64,000 nucleotides of DNA from Irineochytrium annulatum (taxonomy: Eukaryota > Chytridiomycota > Chytridiomycetes > Chytridiales > Chytridiaceae). The DNA is taken from contig JADGJL010000002.1 in the NCBI GenBank assembly GCA_027600665.1, positions 1 through 64,000 on the forward strand. The letters run 5' to 3'. Under the pieces are notes generated by a model, which saw only the letters and a program-made list of their open reading frames with translations, had not been told where the DNA came from and made no database searches. The position numbers and the translations under genes were made by a program. This document shows positions 54,018 to 63,172 of the stretch, one piece after another (position 1 is the stretch's first letter; the number at the start of each line of letters is the position of its first letter).

Positions 54018-54119
54018 ATGTTTAATGAAATTGCTTTCTCACCAGGAATTATTCTTACAATGGAATGGAAATCTTGGATCAAAAAGATATTTTTCAAATC
54101 AGGTATAATTATAGAATGA
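54018..54119 (+). pseudogene. Gene fragment, copy 1 (homologous to 57220-57393)
   Basis: 33 codons after GAGAGGAG: MFNEIAFSPGIILTMEWKSW and then IKKIFFKSG. It matches the copy at 57220 over about 30 codons, with silent AAA/AAG differences in this frame, so the plus frame was coding in an ancestor. The SPG-ITLxx-SW-KKI pattern faintly recalls the start of YiiX/NlpC-type cysteine peptidases, but this is weak. Both copies lack the rest of any enzyme. Confidence 0.45.
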
Positions 54120-54270
54120 ATATTATTGATGTTTAGACTCGAATAATTTACATAACTTGGTCCAAGAGTGCTATAAATATGTAAGGGAAATAATAGGATG
54201 AAGATAGTTGGCACTGAATAGAGTAAATACTTCATCATTTGAAAATCTTTCTATTTAAGGCGGTATATTG

Positions 54271-54717
54271 ATGAAAAAACTTGAAATTAAAGTAACTAAC
54301 TATAATCCCAAGTATGCTGAACATACCGTGAAAATGTGGAGAGATAGCAAGGAACGGGCAATTGGTCAGGCTGAAACCCATAGCTTCGAAAACCATCTAT
54401 ATTTTTTAAATCACATCCTATCTAAACAGTATCAAGTAGATTTAGCGTTAATTGATGGAAAAGTTGTTGGAATGATTGCCTATAGTGAAACTGAGATAAG
54501 CCAACTTTATATTCATATTGATTATCAAGGGAATGGAATAGGGCGAACCTTGCTTAATAAAGCAAAAGCACAAGCAACTGGAAACTTAACTTTATATACA
54601 TTTGAAATTAATAAAAATGCCCAAAGATTTTATGAGAATAATGGTTTTGAAATCACTGGTAGAGGACAAGAAAATGAAGAGAATTTACCTGATATACGAT
54701 ATGAATTGAAGTTGTAA
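54271..54717 (+). CDS. GNAT acetyltransferase
   Basis: A 148-residue acetyltransferase, ATG 54271 after AAGGCGG. The core reads YQVDLALIDGKVVGMIAYSE, LYIHIDYQGNGIGRTLLNKAK and NAQRFYENNGFEITGRG. The gene is AT-rich compared with its neighbours. Single-gene unit; substrate unknown. The N-terminal half is short on similarity to named families. Confidence 0.85.
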   Translation: MKKLEIKVTNYNPKYAEHTVKMWRDSKERAIGQAETHSFENHLYFLNHILSKQYQVDLALIDGKVVGMIAYSETEISQLYIHIDYQGNGIGRTLLNKAKAQATGNLTLYTFEINKNAQRFYENNGFEITGRGQENEENLPDIRYELKL

Positions 54718-55124
54718 AAATCGAATATCAATTTACAGTCCAAAAAGAAACAGTCTGCAGGTTAGCTGGGTGCTTGACCACCCAACCATATTCACTGGAA
54801 CTGTAATCCCACGTATTTATTATCTTGACAGTAATTGAGTCTGACTCGTAATATTTGAAGTGGAGATGTAGGAAAGGGGACTCGCTGGACAATGTGGACT
54901 TCCTTGTAATGATTATCTAAACTGGATCGCTCGACTTGGTGTTTTGGTTATAACCACACGCCTCGTTTGTGATGCCGATCTGCAATCATTCAAGGGACGC
55001 GAGGAACCGTTTGATCAAACCCGGGCGCGGATACTTGATGTATCCGTTTTTTGTTATACCCAGGATAATTCCATCTCCAACGAAAAATGGATTTCTCCCT
55101 CCCCTATTAAACGGAGGAAATAAA
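54718..55124 (+). promoter_or_regulatory. Leader region of the SDR gene with internal terminator-like hairpin
   Basis: Hairpin CGGATAC-TTGAT-GTATCCG (55028-55046) followed by six T stands ~75 bases before the SDR ribosome site. The surrounding 250 bases have higher GC than flanking DNA and are open in two frames without clear starts. A regulated leader (attenuator) or an upstream gene remnant is possible. No riboswitch class was recognised. Confidence 0.35.
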
Positions 55125-55919
55125 ATGAGCAAACTATATGGAAAAACGGCTATCGTGACAGGCACAAGCCGCCCTGGTGGGATCGGAACCGCCGTCTGCC
55201 GCACGTTGGCGCAAGAAGGCGCTAATGTGTTCTATACCCATCTGTACGATTACGATAAGACAGAGAATCCGGGAGATGCCGACAAGAACTGGCCGGATCT
55301 CTTCGCTGAAGAACTTCGCTCGTATGGCATTAAGGCAGCGCATATGGAGGTCGATCTTACCGATCCCGCTTCTCCGGCGCGAGTGCTTGATGCGTGCCGG
55401 TCGGCTGTCGGGCTGCCGACCATTCTCGTCAACAACGCTACGTACAGCGTATCAGCTGATTTCCGTCAATTGAATGCATCACTGATCGATGCGCACTGCG
55501 CTATGAACATTCGAGGCACGTTCATGCTATCGGCCGAATTTGCGCGTATGCTGGAGGCTGAACTGGCCGGCCGGCAGGTCCTTTGCGGTGGCCGGATCAT
55601 CAACCTTACATCCGGTCAGGGTAAGGGGCCGATGCCTGGCAATCTCGCTTATGCCGCAACAAAAGGCGCTGTCTCCACCTTTACCGAATGTCTGTCTGCT
55701 GAGCTGGCTCCGTTTCACATTACTGTGAATGCGGTTGATCCCGGTCCTACTGATACGGGTTGGATGTCAGAAGAAGTGAAAAAAGCCTTGCTACCGGGAT
55801 TTCCGATGGGCAGGATCGGTCTTCCTGAAGATGTATCCCGCCTGATTGCTTTTCTGGCAAGCGATGACTCCCAATGGATCACCGGACAAATCATCCATTC
55901 TCGAGGTGGGTTTAATTAG
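55125..55919 (+). CDS. SDR oxidoreductase
   Basis: A 264-residue enzyme with TGTSRPGGIG cofactor loop, VNNATYSVS, LTSGQGKGPMPGNLAYAATKG (Ser/Tyr/Lys active site) and the C-terminal WITGQIIHSRGG. ATG 55125 follows CGGAGG; the frame is open upstream but across the leader hairpin. It is clearly richer in GC than the AT-rich genes on both sides, suggesting a different origin. FabG-like reductases are the nearest type; the substrate is unknown. Bounded by a terminator. Confidence 0.88.
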   Translation: MSKLYGKTAIVTGTSRPGGIGTAVCRTLAQEGANVFYTHLYDYDKTENPGDADKNWPDLFAEELRSYGIKAAHMEVDLTDPASPARVLDACRSAVGLPTILVNNATYSVSADFRQLNASLIDAHCAMNIRGTFMLSAEFARMLEAELAGRQVLCGGRIINLTSGQGKGPMPGNLAYAATKGAVSTFTECLSAELAPFHITVNAVDPGPTDTGWMSEEVKKALLPGFPMGRIGLPEDVSRLIAFLASDDSQWITGQIIHSRGGFN

Positions 55920-55971
55920 GCAGACGGTTCATTAACTCAAGGGAAACAATAGTTCCATAAAATCAAAGAAG

Positions 55972-56001
55972 GCCGCCGATCAACAGGATCGGCGGCTTTA
56001 T
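55972..56001 (+). terminator. Terminator after the SDR gene
   Basis: GCCGCCGATC / GATCGGCGGC, 10-bp perfect stem, 5-base loop, TTTATT. Confidence 0.85.
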
Positions 56002-56109
56002 TCAATTACTGAGCAGTAAAGTTTAGTTATAATCAATTTTTATCACCAGAAGATAAAGTCTGCTTGGTAGAATTGTGGAGTAAAAATCACATTAACTGGA
56101 GTGGATACT

Positions 56110-57036
56110 ATGCTTTCTGAGGAAGATTATGCGAAGGTAGCGAAAGAAGCTTTACATCGATACCCAATCATTTGGGAAAAACTTGTGTATCTCGGAAAGA
56201 ATGATAATGTTACATTTCAAGTTCAGACCAGCGATGATAATCAAAAGTATCTTATCAAAATCCATATCTCAACGATTTCCATTCATTCAAAAGGGGATGT
56301 TGCATCAGAGCTTATTTGGCTTGAAGCTTTGGTTAAAGATACAAATCTCGTCGTACCTGCCCCTGTCAGAAATTTTCAAGGTGATCTGGTAACAGAAATA
56401 TCAACTGATCTTAGCGAAAATACAATCATGGTGACTATTCATCATTGGATTCATGGAAGTGTGCTTAGAAGAGAGCCAACAAGTAATGAAACTGAAAATT
56501 TGGCTCTCTTAATGGCGGCTCTCCATAAACATTCTATGCAGTGGAATCCACCTGAAGGCTTTAATAGACCAATATACAATTCTGATCATTTATATTCATC
56601 ACTTAATCAATTAAAACAGTTAGTAAATTTGGAGCTTATCTCAAGTGAGGTATTTGTTTATGTGGAGGAGTCAGCCCATAAAATAGCAAATGTGATACAA
56701 AATCATAAACGTTTGCCAAGTAACTGGGGAATTATTCATTCTGACCTTCATGAGAGTAACTATGTTTTTTATGAGGATACTCCTCGACCCATAGATTTTT
56801 CCAATTGTGGCTATGGCTTTTATTTATTTGATATGGCTGAAACATTTATGCACCTTTCATCTGAGAATAGGAAAGTATTTATTTCAACGTATAGCAAAGT
56901 AAATCAACTACAAGAGAATTATTTCGAGTTATTAGAAGCATTTTTTATTTGGTCAATAATTAGGACTTTTGCATTCCACTCTCTAAATTCAAATGAACAA
57001 CCATCCTTAGCGGAAAATTTCCCATCAGTTATTTAG
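56110..57036 (+). CDS. Aminoglycoside phosphotransferase-like (APH/HSK2) kinase
   Basis: A 308-residue small-molecule kinase fold: N-lobe KYLIKIHIS lysine, the catalytic loop IIHSDLHESNYVF (HxDxxxxN) and the metal motif PIDFSNCGYGFYLFD, where DFS replaces the common DFD/DFE. ATG 56110 follows TGGAGTGG. The family phosphorylates aminoglycosides, homoserine, choline and others; nothing here fixes the substrate and I do not infer resistance. The gene is AT-rich. No partner gene. Confidence 0.85.
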   Translation: MLSEEDYAKVAKEALHRYPIIWEKLVYLGKNDNVTFQVQTSDDNQKYLIKIHISTISIHSKGDVASELIWLEALVKDTNLVVPAPVRNFQGDLVTEISTDLSENTIMVTIHHWIHGSVLRREPTSNETENLALLMAALHKHSMQWNPPEGFNRPIYNSDHLYSSLNQLKQLVNLELISSEVFVYVEESAHKIANVIQNHKRLPSNWGIIHSDLHESNYVFYEDTPRPIDFSNCGYGFYLFDMAETFMHLSSENRKVFISTYSKVNQLQENYFELLEAFFIWSIIRTFAFHSLNSNEQPSLAENFPSVI

Positions 57037-57451
57037 AACTATTTTAGGAAATATCTTAAAGGTGAAAATTTTTTATTGAACTGACGGCGAAATTATAGTT
57101 TAACAAAAAACTAAGAAGCAGCCGACCAAATTAATCGGCTGCCCTCACGACCAATTTACTCAAACCGATCCGGATGACTTCTTCATTAATACGCTAGCAA
57201 ACGTGAGGGGGGCATAATTATGTTTGATGACATAGATTTTTCACCAGGAATTATTGCTTTCAAACGGAATTCTTGGATCAAGAAGATATTTTTCAAGTCA
57301 GCTATAACGATGGAAGGATTATTATTGATGTTGGTCCGAATCGGTAATCATTCTAAGATTATCGGTTCGGGCCTTTTTGATGAAAGTCGCTGATGTCGCA
57401 GCATCTCTGATCAGGATTATCCAATATACAACAGGTTTACGTCTCCGCCTG
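57037..57451. other. Intergenic region with hairpin and gene fragment
   Basis: A hairpin AGCAGCCGA/TCGGCTGC (about 57117-57142) has a T-rich tail on the minus strand and could end the GlsB-like transcript. The gene fragment at 57220-57393 fills most of the rest. Confidence 0.45.
57220..57393 (+). pseudogene. Gene fragment, copy 2 (homologous to 54018-54119)
   Basis: 57 codons after GAGGGGGG: MFDDIDFSPGIIAFKRNSW, IKKIFFKS, then a tail unlike copy 1 although the DNA remains similar for another ~20 bases (frame differs). The ribosome-site region also matches copy 1. Probably two decayed members of a duplicated small gene. Confidence 0.45.
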
Positions 57452-57709
57452 TTAACGTCTTCGGAACGCTCCACCACGGGCCAGAGCATAGAAAATCAAG
57501 AGAGCAATGATTGAGCCAACGATCGCGGGTATGATATGAAATCCACCCACCACCGGCCCCCTCGGTCCCAACAGTTCATACCCTAACCAAGATCCAACAA
57601 AACCAGCAATGATATTCCCGAGTACGCCTCCCGGCACGTCCCGTCCAATCAGATTTCCACTTAACCAGCCAATTAGCCCACCGACAATAAGTATCCAGAT
57701 TAGATACAC
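57452..57709 (-). CDS. GlsB/YeaQ/YmgE-family stress membrane protein
   Basis: An 85-residue protein with three hydrophobic, glycine-rich segments: LIWILIVGGLIGWLSGNLIG, GVLGNIIAGFVGSWLGYELLG and IIPAIVGSIIALLIFYAL, ending in arginines. This is the transglycosylase-associated protein family, usually induced by stress. It is divergent from the binding-protein gene. A GGGAGACC ribosome site precedes its ATG. Confidence 0.9.
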   Translation of the reverse strand: MYLIWILIVGGLIGWLSGNLIGRDVPGGVLGNIIAGFVGSWLGYELLGPRGPVVGGFHIIPAIVGSIIALLIFYALARGGAFRRR

Positions 57710-57903
57710 GCATTGGTCTCCCTTCCATTGATCTATTACAAGTTATGTTTCGTTAGGGGGAATGTTGCGGATGATCCGAGAATCGATCATGAAAGCATTT
57801 CCATTTTAATCCAATGATAGTAAAATCGGTTGTACCACCACTAGGTATGAATGCTGGTGCAGATAGGGATTGAAGATGATCAGTACAGAAAGGAGGCAGT
57901 TAG

Positions 57904-59562
57904 GTGTTCTTATTTCGAAGTCCTTTTATTATAGCCTTGTTGATGATGTGTCTGATGTCGGGCTTGGCTGCTTGTTCCAAGTCAGAGCAAGCGGAAGATA
58001 GGGGTATTACGACAAAGGCTGACTTCACAGAGCAGAGCCAGCATTTTAATCTGAATGTGCAAGAACCGTCATGGAAGCTGGATACCACCCCCGTCAATCT
58101 AACGTGGTTCGTTGGAGCCGAATGGTACGGGCACACTTGGGGTGAGAGTCTGACTTCCAAATATGTCACCCAAAAAACAGGGGTCAATATCGAATTTGAA
58201 GTATTAACTGGTGAACCAACCGAGAGGTTATCACGGATGTTGACGACCGATCGTCTGCCGGATTTGATAACCATCGGCTCCTGGGAGAGTGCGGTTATCA
58301 AACTTCGGGAGAGTCATCTCATCTACGCCCTGGATGAGCTGGCCAACCAGTATGATCCTTACTTTTTCAAGGTAGCAGATGATGGTGCTCTACAATGGTA
58401 TCGAGAGGAAGACGGTCATACCTATGTCATTCCCAATGATGCGTACAGTCCCGAACAGATGCGTTCAACCGGCTTAACGGGAGCAAACCAAACCTTTCTC
58501 GTACGTAAAGATCTGTATGAGTCGATGGGCAAACCGGACCTTAGCACGCCGACAGGTTTTCTTAATGCATTGCGATTGTTGAAGAATCAATATTCGGTTT
58601 ATAAAGGCCAACTAATCAGTCCGTTTTGGGCACAGGGAAATGCATCCTATGGAATGACTGAATACTTGCAAAATTTGCTTGCGATCCCCCATGAACAGAA
58701 CGGAAAGGTATACGACCGAATGACAGATTCCGATTATATCGAGTGGCTGAAAACATTTCGTACCGCATACGAGCAGGGCTTGATTAATGTTGATTTTCTG
58801 GTCGACTCCAGTGCACAGGTGCAGGAAAAAACCAGCCATGCCCAATATTTTATGATGATTCGGGAATGGACAGACATATCGGACCTCAATTCGAAATTGG
58901 AAGTCCTTACGAATCAAAATTCAACCTATATTGCTGTAGATGGACCCCGGAACAGCAGGGGAGAATCCGCCAAACTGTTCCCTGGCAGCATGGATGGCTG
59001 GATGGTTACGATGATTAGCAAATCCACGAAAAACCCTGAACGAGCCATCCGTTTTTTGACCTATCTGGCCAGCGAAGAAGGCCAAAGAGATTTATTTTTG
59101 GGCAAAGAAGGTGAAACTTGGACGATGGAGAACGGCAAACCCCAGCTGACGGCGGCAATGGTCCAGTTGTATGACACGGATCGGGAGCGGCTGGAAAAGG
59201 AATATGGCATTATGGATACCTACTGGATGCTTCGAAACCCTGCTTTCGTCAACCCGTGGAGACCCGAGCATACTCCGTCCATTAAGCAAATGGAGGCGTT
59301 CGCTAACCAACACGCTGATCTGGACAGCGGCATCTATAAGGGACTCGATCCTGTAGGGGATTCCGATATAGCGTTAGCCTGGTCACGTATTTCTCAGAAT
59401 TGGGAAGAGGTGCTGCCAGAACTGATTACAGCGAAGGATGAAGCTGCCTTTGACAAAATTTTCGAAAATTTTCTGATACGTCGTGTGAACTACGGCTTTA
59501 ACCAGGTAATGGAATATCGCCAAGCTGAACTGGAACTGCGAAAATCCAAGATAGCCAGATAA
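57904..59562 (+). CDS. Extracellular solute-binding lipoprotein
   Basis: A 552-residue binding protein; the signal ends in a lipobox-like LAAC (residues ~20-23), giving a lipid-anchored protein. The mature part has TDRLPDLITIGSWE, the FPGSMDGWMVTMISK region and repeated Trp/Tyr-rich segments, as in sugar ABC binding proteins. GTG 57904 follows AAAGGAGG at 8 bases. No permease or ATPase is next to it; instead YesM and YesN genes follow, so it may act as a ligand-presenting sensor partner or feed permeases elsewhere. Confidence 0.9.
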   Translation: MFLFRSPFIIALLMMCLMSGLAACSKSEQAEDRGITTKADFTEQSQHFNLNVQEPSWKLDTTPVNLTWFVGAEWYGHTWGESLTSKYVTQKTGVNIEFEVLTGEPTERLSRMLTTDRLPDLITIGSWESAVIKLRESHLIYALDELANQYDPYFFKVADDGALQWYREEDGHTYVIPNDAYSPEQMRSTGLTGANQTFLVRKDLYESMGKPDLSTPTGFLNALRLLKNQYSVYKGQLISPFWAQGNASYGMTEYLQNLLAIPHEQNGKVYDRMTDSDYIEWLKTFRTAYEQGLINVDFLVDSSAQVQEKTSHAQYFMMIREWTDISDLNSKLEVLTNQNSTYIAVDGPRNSRGESAKLFPGSMDGWMVTMISKSTKNPERAIRFLTYLASEEGQRDLFLGKEGETWTMENGKPQLTAAMVQLYDTDRERLEKEYGIMDTYWMLRNPAFVNPWRPEHTPSIKQMEAFANQHADLDSGIYKGLDPVGDSDIALAWSRISQNWEEVLPELITAKDEAAFDKIFENFLIRRVNYGFNQVMEYRQAELELRKSKIAR

Positions 59563-59636
59563 CCATTCCCTAATACATTGTTACCGACATAATAACTAGT
59601 AATATACGGTATAACAAAGGTGGTGAATACATCCGA

Positions 59637-61475
59637 ATGAAATACCTACTGACGAGATTGAGGAAGCTTTATCGCAATGCCCGTATATCCCAAAAGCTGT
59701 TTCTCGCATTTAGCCTGATGATTGCCATACCTGTTATTTTGATATCCTTTGTCTATATCCGCATGCAAGAAACCCAGCTATATAAGGACGCTATGGCGAC
59801 AGGCAACAGCCACGTTACATGGCTGAATGAACAATTGCGCAGAAGAATGGACATGATTGAGAACGCTTCCAATACAGCCCTCACTCAAAAGTCATTTGTG
59901 GATTTTATTCATTCCAATATGCTTGTGGATGGACTGCGTCTGGTGAAGTTTAAGCAAAACCAGTTTGAGCAAATGCTCAATATCATTCAAAGTAATGCGA
60001 TGATCAGTGAACTTAGTTTTTACGTCGATAACCCAAACTTGTATGAAATCTGGCCTGAAATCTATCATTACAAGAAATTTTCACCGCAGGATTATTGGGT
60101 AAAGCTTCGGGATGAAGGCGGTGCGGCATACCGCTTATTTCCTTTTAGGGATGGTGAGCACACCTTATCCTACTATCGTCTGGTTCGCCTTCAAGGGCAG
60201 GAACAAAAACGCCCTAGCATTATGGAAGTGCGCGTTCCCCACAGCATGTTTTTCAGCGACCTGCTACAAGAGAACAAGGGGGACTTCTTTTCGGTGTTGA
60301 TGAACGCAAGCGATTCTCCCCAGTATGTTTACAATCCCCAGCATGAGTTTTCGGAGAAGTACGGGCTGGGGCTGGAGGAAATCCTCGGCAGTATCCATCG
60401 TCAGCTCGATATATCGCCGCAGGAAAGCCCGCTTCAGGTCAGGGTGGGAGATCAGAGTTACTATGTATTGTATCGATACATCGCTCCGTTGAACACTTAT
60501 GTGGTCGATATCGCTTCTCATCAGGCATTGATGAAGGGACCACGCAGTTGGTATGCATATGTGGTGACGATTACATTATGTGTATTGCTGCTGATTATGC
60601 TACTTGTATCCCAAACGACGCGGCGTATTTTCCGGCGGTTGGACAGCGTACTCATTTCAATGCGTCAGGTACGGAAAGGGGAGCTGGATGCAATGATTGA
60701 TACAGGCCTTGATGAGAACGAAAGAGGAGATGAAATCGATGAGGTGGCGGTGAATTATAATAAAATGTTACATGAAGTCAAACGCCTGATGACACAGGTC
60801 GTGGATAAGCAGTTAATTGCCAAAAACGCACAGTTACACTCTCTGCATTCGCAGATCAATTCCCATTTTTTATATAATGCGCTGGAATCCATTCGAATGG
60901 TGGCAGAGGTACAGCGGCAACCTGCTATAGCCAATTCATTGGTGTCGCTCGGCTCCCAGCTACGTTACAGCATGCAGTGGCGCAGCGATACTGTTGCTTT
61001 TCGTGACGAGCTTGCCAACATCCAAAGTTATATTGAATTTATCAACTTCATGGAAGGTGGCAATATCATTATGACGGCAGATCTTCCGCAGGAGATCCTT
61101 CGCTACGCCATTCCCAAGATGTGTATGCAGCCCATCGTTGAAAATGCAGTTCATCACGGAGCACCTTCAGGCGGTAGCGTATCTATAGAAATTACGTTTT
61201 CTGTGGAGAATGACTGTCTGCTATTCATTAACATAAAAGATGACGGAGAAGGGTTAGAGCCTGCGATGTTACAACGTCTTCAGGCAGTACTGCGAAGCGA
61301 ATCGGATACGCCGATGGTTACCCGCAGGAGCGGACTTGGTTTGGAAAACGTGAATAAGCGGTTGCAGCTTCATTATGGCAAGAATTGCGGTCTTTGGATT
61401 GATAGTGTGCAAGGCGAATATACCTGTGTAACGATACGCTTGCCTTGGGAAAATGAAAATCTTGGAGGGTGGTAG
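59637..61475 (+). CDS. YesM-type sensor histidine kinase
   Basis: A 612-residue kinase with membrane helices at ~20-42 and ~298-320, an extracellular sensor between them, HAMP, His_kinase (LHSQINSHFLYNALESIRMV with the phospho-histidine) and HATPase (ENAVHHGAPSGGS, DDGEGL, GLGLENVNKRL). AAGGTGGTG precedes ATG 59637. The stop is 3 bases before the regulator start. It likely senses the sugar bound by the upstream lipoprotein. Confidence 0.93.
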   Translation: MKYLLTRLRKLYRNARISQKLFLAFSLMIAIPVILISFVYIRMQETQLYKDAMATGNSHVTWLNEQLRRRMDMIENASNTALTQKSFVDFIHSNMLVDGLRLVKFKQNQFEQMLNIIQSNAMISELSFYVDNPNLYEIWPEIYHYKKFSPQDYWVKLRDEGGAAYRLFPFRDGEHTLSYYRLVRLQGQEQKRPSIMEVRVPHSMFFSDLLQENKGDFFSVLMNASDSPQYVYNPQHEFSEKYGLGLEEILGSIHRQLDISPQESPLQVRVGDQSYYVLYRYIAPLNTYVVDIASHQALMKGPRSWYAYVVTITLCVLLLIMLLVSQTTRRIFRRLDSVLISMRQVRKGELDAMIDTGLDENERGDEIDEVAVNYNKMLHEVKRLMTQVVDKQLIAKNAQLHSLHSQINSHFLYNALESIRMVAEVQRQPAIANSLVSLGSQLRYSMQWRSDTVAFRDELANIQSYIEFINFMEGGNIIMTADLPQEILRYAIPKMCMQPIVENAVHHGAPSGGSVSIEITFSVENDCLLFINIKDDGEGLEPAMLQRLQAVLRSESDTPMVTRRSGLGLENVNKRLQLHYGKNCGLWIDSVQGEYTCVTIRLPWENENLGGW

Positions 61476-61478
61476 AGC

Positions 61479-63020
61479 ATGATTAATATCCTGATTGTGG
61501 ACGATCAAAAACACATTCGTGACGGCCTGCAGGCCATGCTGCATCAATTTCCTCTGAAGCTGAACAACATTTACTGTGCCGCGAGCGGGATGGAGGCGCT
61601 GTGCCTATTGCGGCAGCATTGCATTCACATCGTTATTACCGATATCAGGATGCCGGATATGGATGGGTTGGCACTCATGGCTCAAAGCAAAGGGGAATAC
61701 ATGGATGTGGAATACCTCATTATCAGCGGTTATAGTGAATTTACATATGCTCAAAAAGCGATCGGACTTGGGGCAAAGGGCTACTTGCTAAAACCTTTGA
61801 AACGAGAGGATCTGCACAATTCCCTTGAGCATATATGGCAAGAGATCCAGACACGGCAGGCACTTACGCATAATATGCAGCATGTATCCCGTCTCGCCCA
61901 AGAGACCGAGAGTAAAGAATTAAGAATGTTTATGCAAGGTGCGTTAAGTGATGATACATGGATTCTTCAGATTGAGGAACAAAATGATGTATTATGGCGT
62001 AATTATCGCCTAGCCCTGCTGAGGGAAGAAGTTGGCATTAAGCAGCCCGGATCCAGCAGCGTCCATAGCATGGAAGCCATTGCTTATCGTGTGTTTGGCA
62101 GACAAGGTTGTATTTGCCTGCAACATCGCCCATACCTGATCCTTGCGGTGGATGCGTCCATAGATCCAAGTGTTTTTTCTGCAGCACTCAAGGAAGGAAA
62201 GATCGATGCCATAACAGCCATGACTAACCCGATTCAGGGGTTAAAAGAACTACCACACAGCTATACCCAAGTGCTTGAGCTCTATCGCCACAGTTACCTG
62301 TTTCCTGATCAGTATAGTATCTTCCCAGCACATATTAAGCATATGGAGCAGCAGTGGCAACTTCCCTATGAAGACTTATATGAACTCTTCCAGTCAATCG
62401 GAACAGATAACAGTGGAATAATGACTCAGGGTATTTCTGCACTATTTCACAAAAAGGTATTGCAACGCTATCCTATTCGCTATACCCAGCAGCTCTGCGC
62501 CGCCACCGTTCAGATGATGGAGGAATACGAACGAGTTATCCGCCCTTATATGGGGGAGGAAGCGCTGGACCTTAAATCATTGCGTAATCTCTTTGATTAT
62601 CCAGGGATGCGTGATTATATACAAGCACTGCAACAGCAGCTGCTTCGGCTGAGTCAGTTCTATTATGACTATAAATGCAGCTATCGCCATTCGAACGATC
62701 TTAATGAAGCCATTCGTTTTATACACGAGAGTTACCATAAACCGCTGGATCTTGCGATGGTATCCAATCATGTATCGCTTAATTATGCTTATTTTTCAAA
62801 TCTGTTTAAGAAGAATATGGGTAAAGGTTTTGCTGAATACCTACGGGATGTACGTCTGGATAAAGCGCGGCGGCTTCTCGCCGAAACTGATCATAAAATT
62901 GTTGAGGTGGCTGCTATGGTTGGATATGAAAGCTATAAAAGCTTTACACGTGCGTTCCGACATGTGATGCAGATCCAACCCACTGAGTACCGACAGATGA
63001 TGCGGCAGAAGGCAGATTGA
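61479..63020 (+). CDS. AraC-type response regulator (YesN-like)
   Basis: A 513-residue regulator: receiver domain (ILIVDDQKHIRDGL, phospho-Asp in IVITDIRMPDMDG, SGYSEFTYAQKAI, YLLKPLKRED), a variable middle and a C-terminal AraC HTH pair (LDLAMVSNHVSLNYAYFSNLFKKNMG; SFTRAFRHVMQIQPTEYRQM). GGAGGGTGG precedes ATG. It probably controls the upstream lipoprotein gene and the secreted protein gene that begins 150 bases later. Confidence 0.93.
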   Translation: MINILIVDDQKHIRDGLQAMLHQFPLKLNNIYCAASGMEALCLLRQHCIHIVITDIRMPDMDGLALMAQSKGEYMDVEYLIISGYSEFTYAQKAIGLGAKGYLLKPLKREDLHNSLEHIWQEIQTRQALTHNMQHVSRLAQETESKELRMFMQGALSDDTWILQIEEQNDVLWRNYRLALLREEVGIKQPGSSSVHSMEAIAYRVFGRQGCICLQHRPYLILAVDASIDPSVFSAALKEGKIDAITAMTNPIQGLKELPHSYTQVLELYRHSYLFPDQYSIFPAHIKHMEQQWQLPYEDLYELFQSIGTDNSGIMTQGISALFHKKVLQRYPIRYTQQLCAATVQMMEEYERVIRPYMGEEALDLKSLRNLFDYPGMRDYIQALQQQLLRLSQFYYDYKCSYRHSNDLNEAIRFIHESYHKPLDLAMVSNHVSLNYAYFSNLFKKNMGKGFAEYLRDVRLDKARRLLAETDHKIVEVAAMVGYESYKSFTRAFRHVMQIQPTEYRQMMRQKAD

Positions 63021-63172
63021 ATCAAAAGCCAAAAAAATGGGATACCACAAAAACAATTGTACCTTTTCAGCAAATTAACCTATTCGATAGAATAAAGATA
63101 TCCCTTATGTAAGCGATTACCTTAATACGTATGGATTGGGAGAAGCTATTATTCTATTAAAGGAGGGCAATT

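Noticed and set aside
53927..54238. 103-codon minus-strand frame with hydrophobic segments
   Set aside because: It overlaps the fragment at 54018-54119, whose comparison with the copy at 57220 shows silent changes in the plus frame. The hydrophobic look comes from AT-rich antisense codons.
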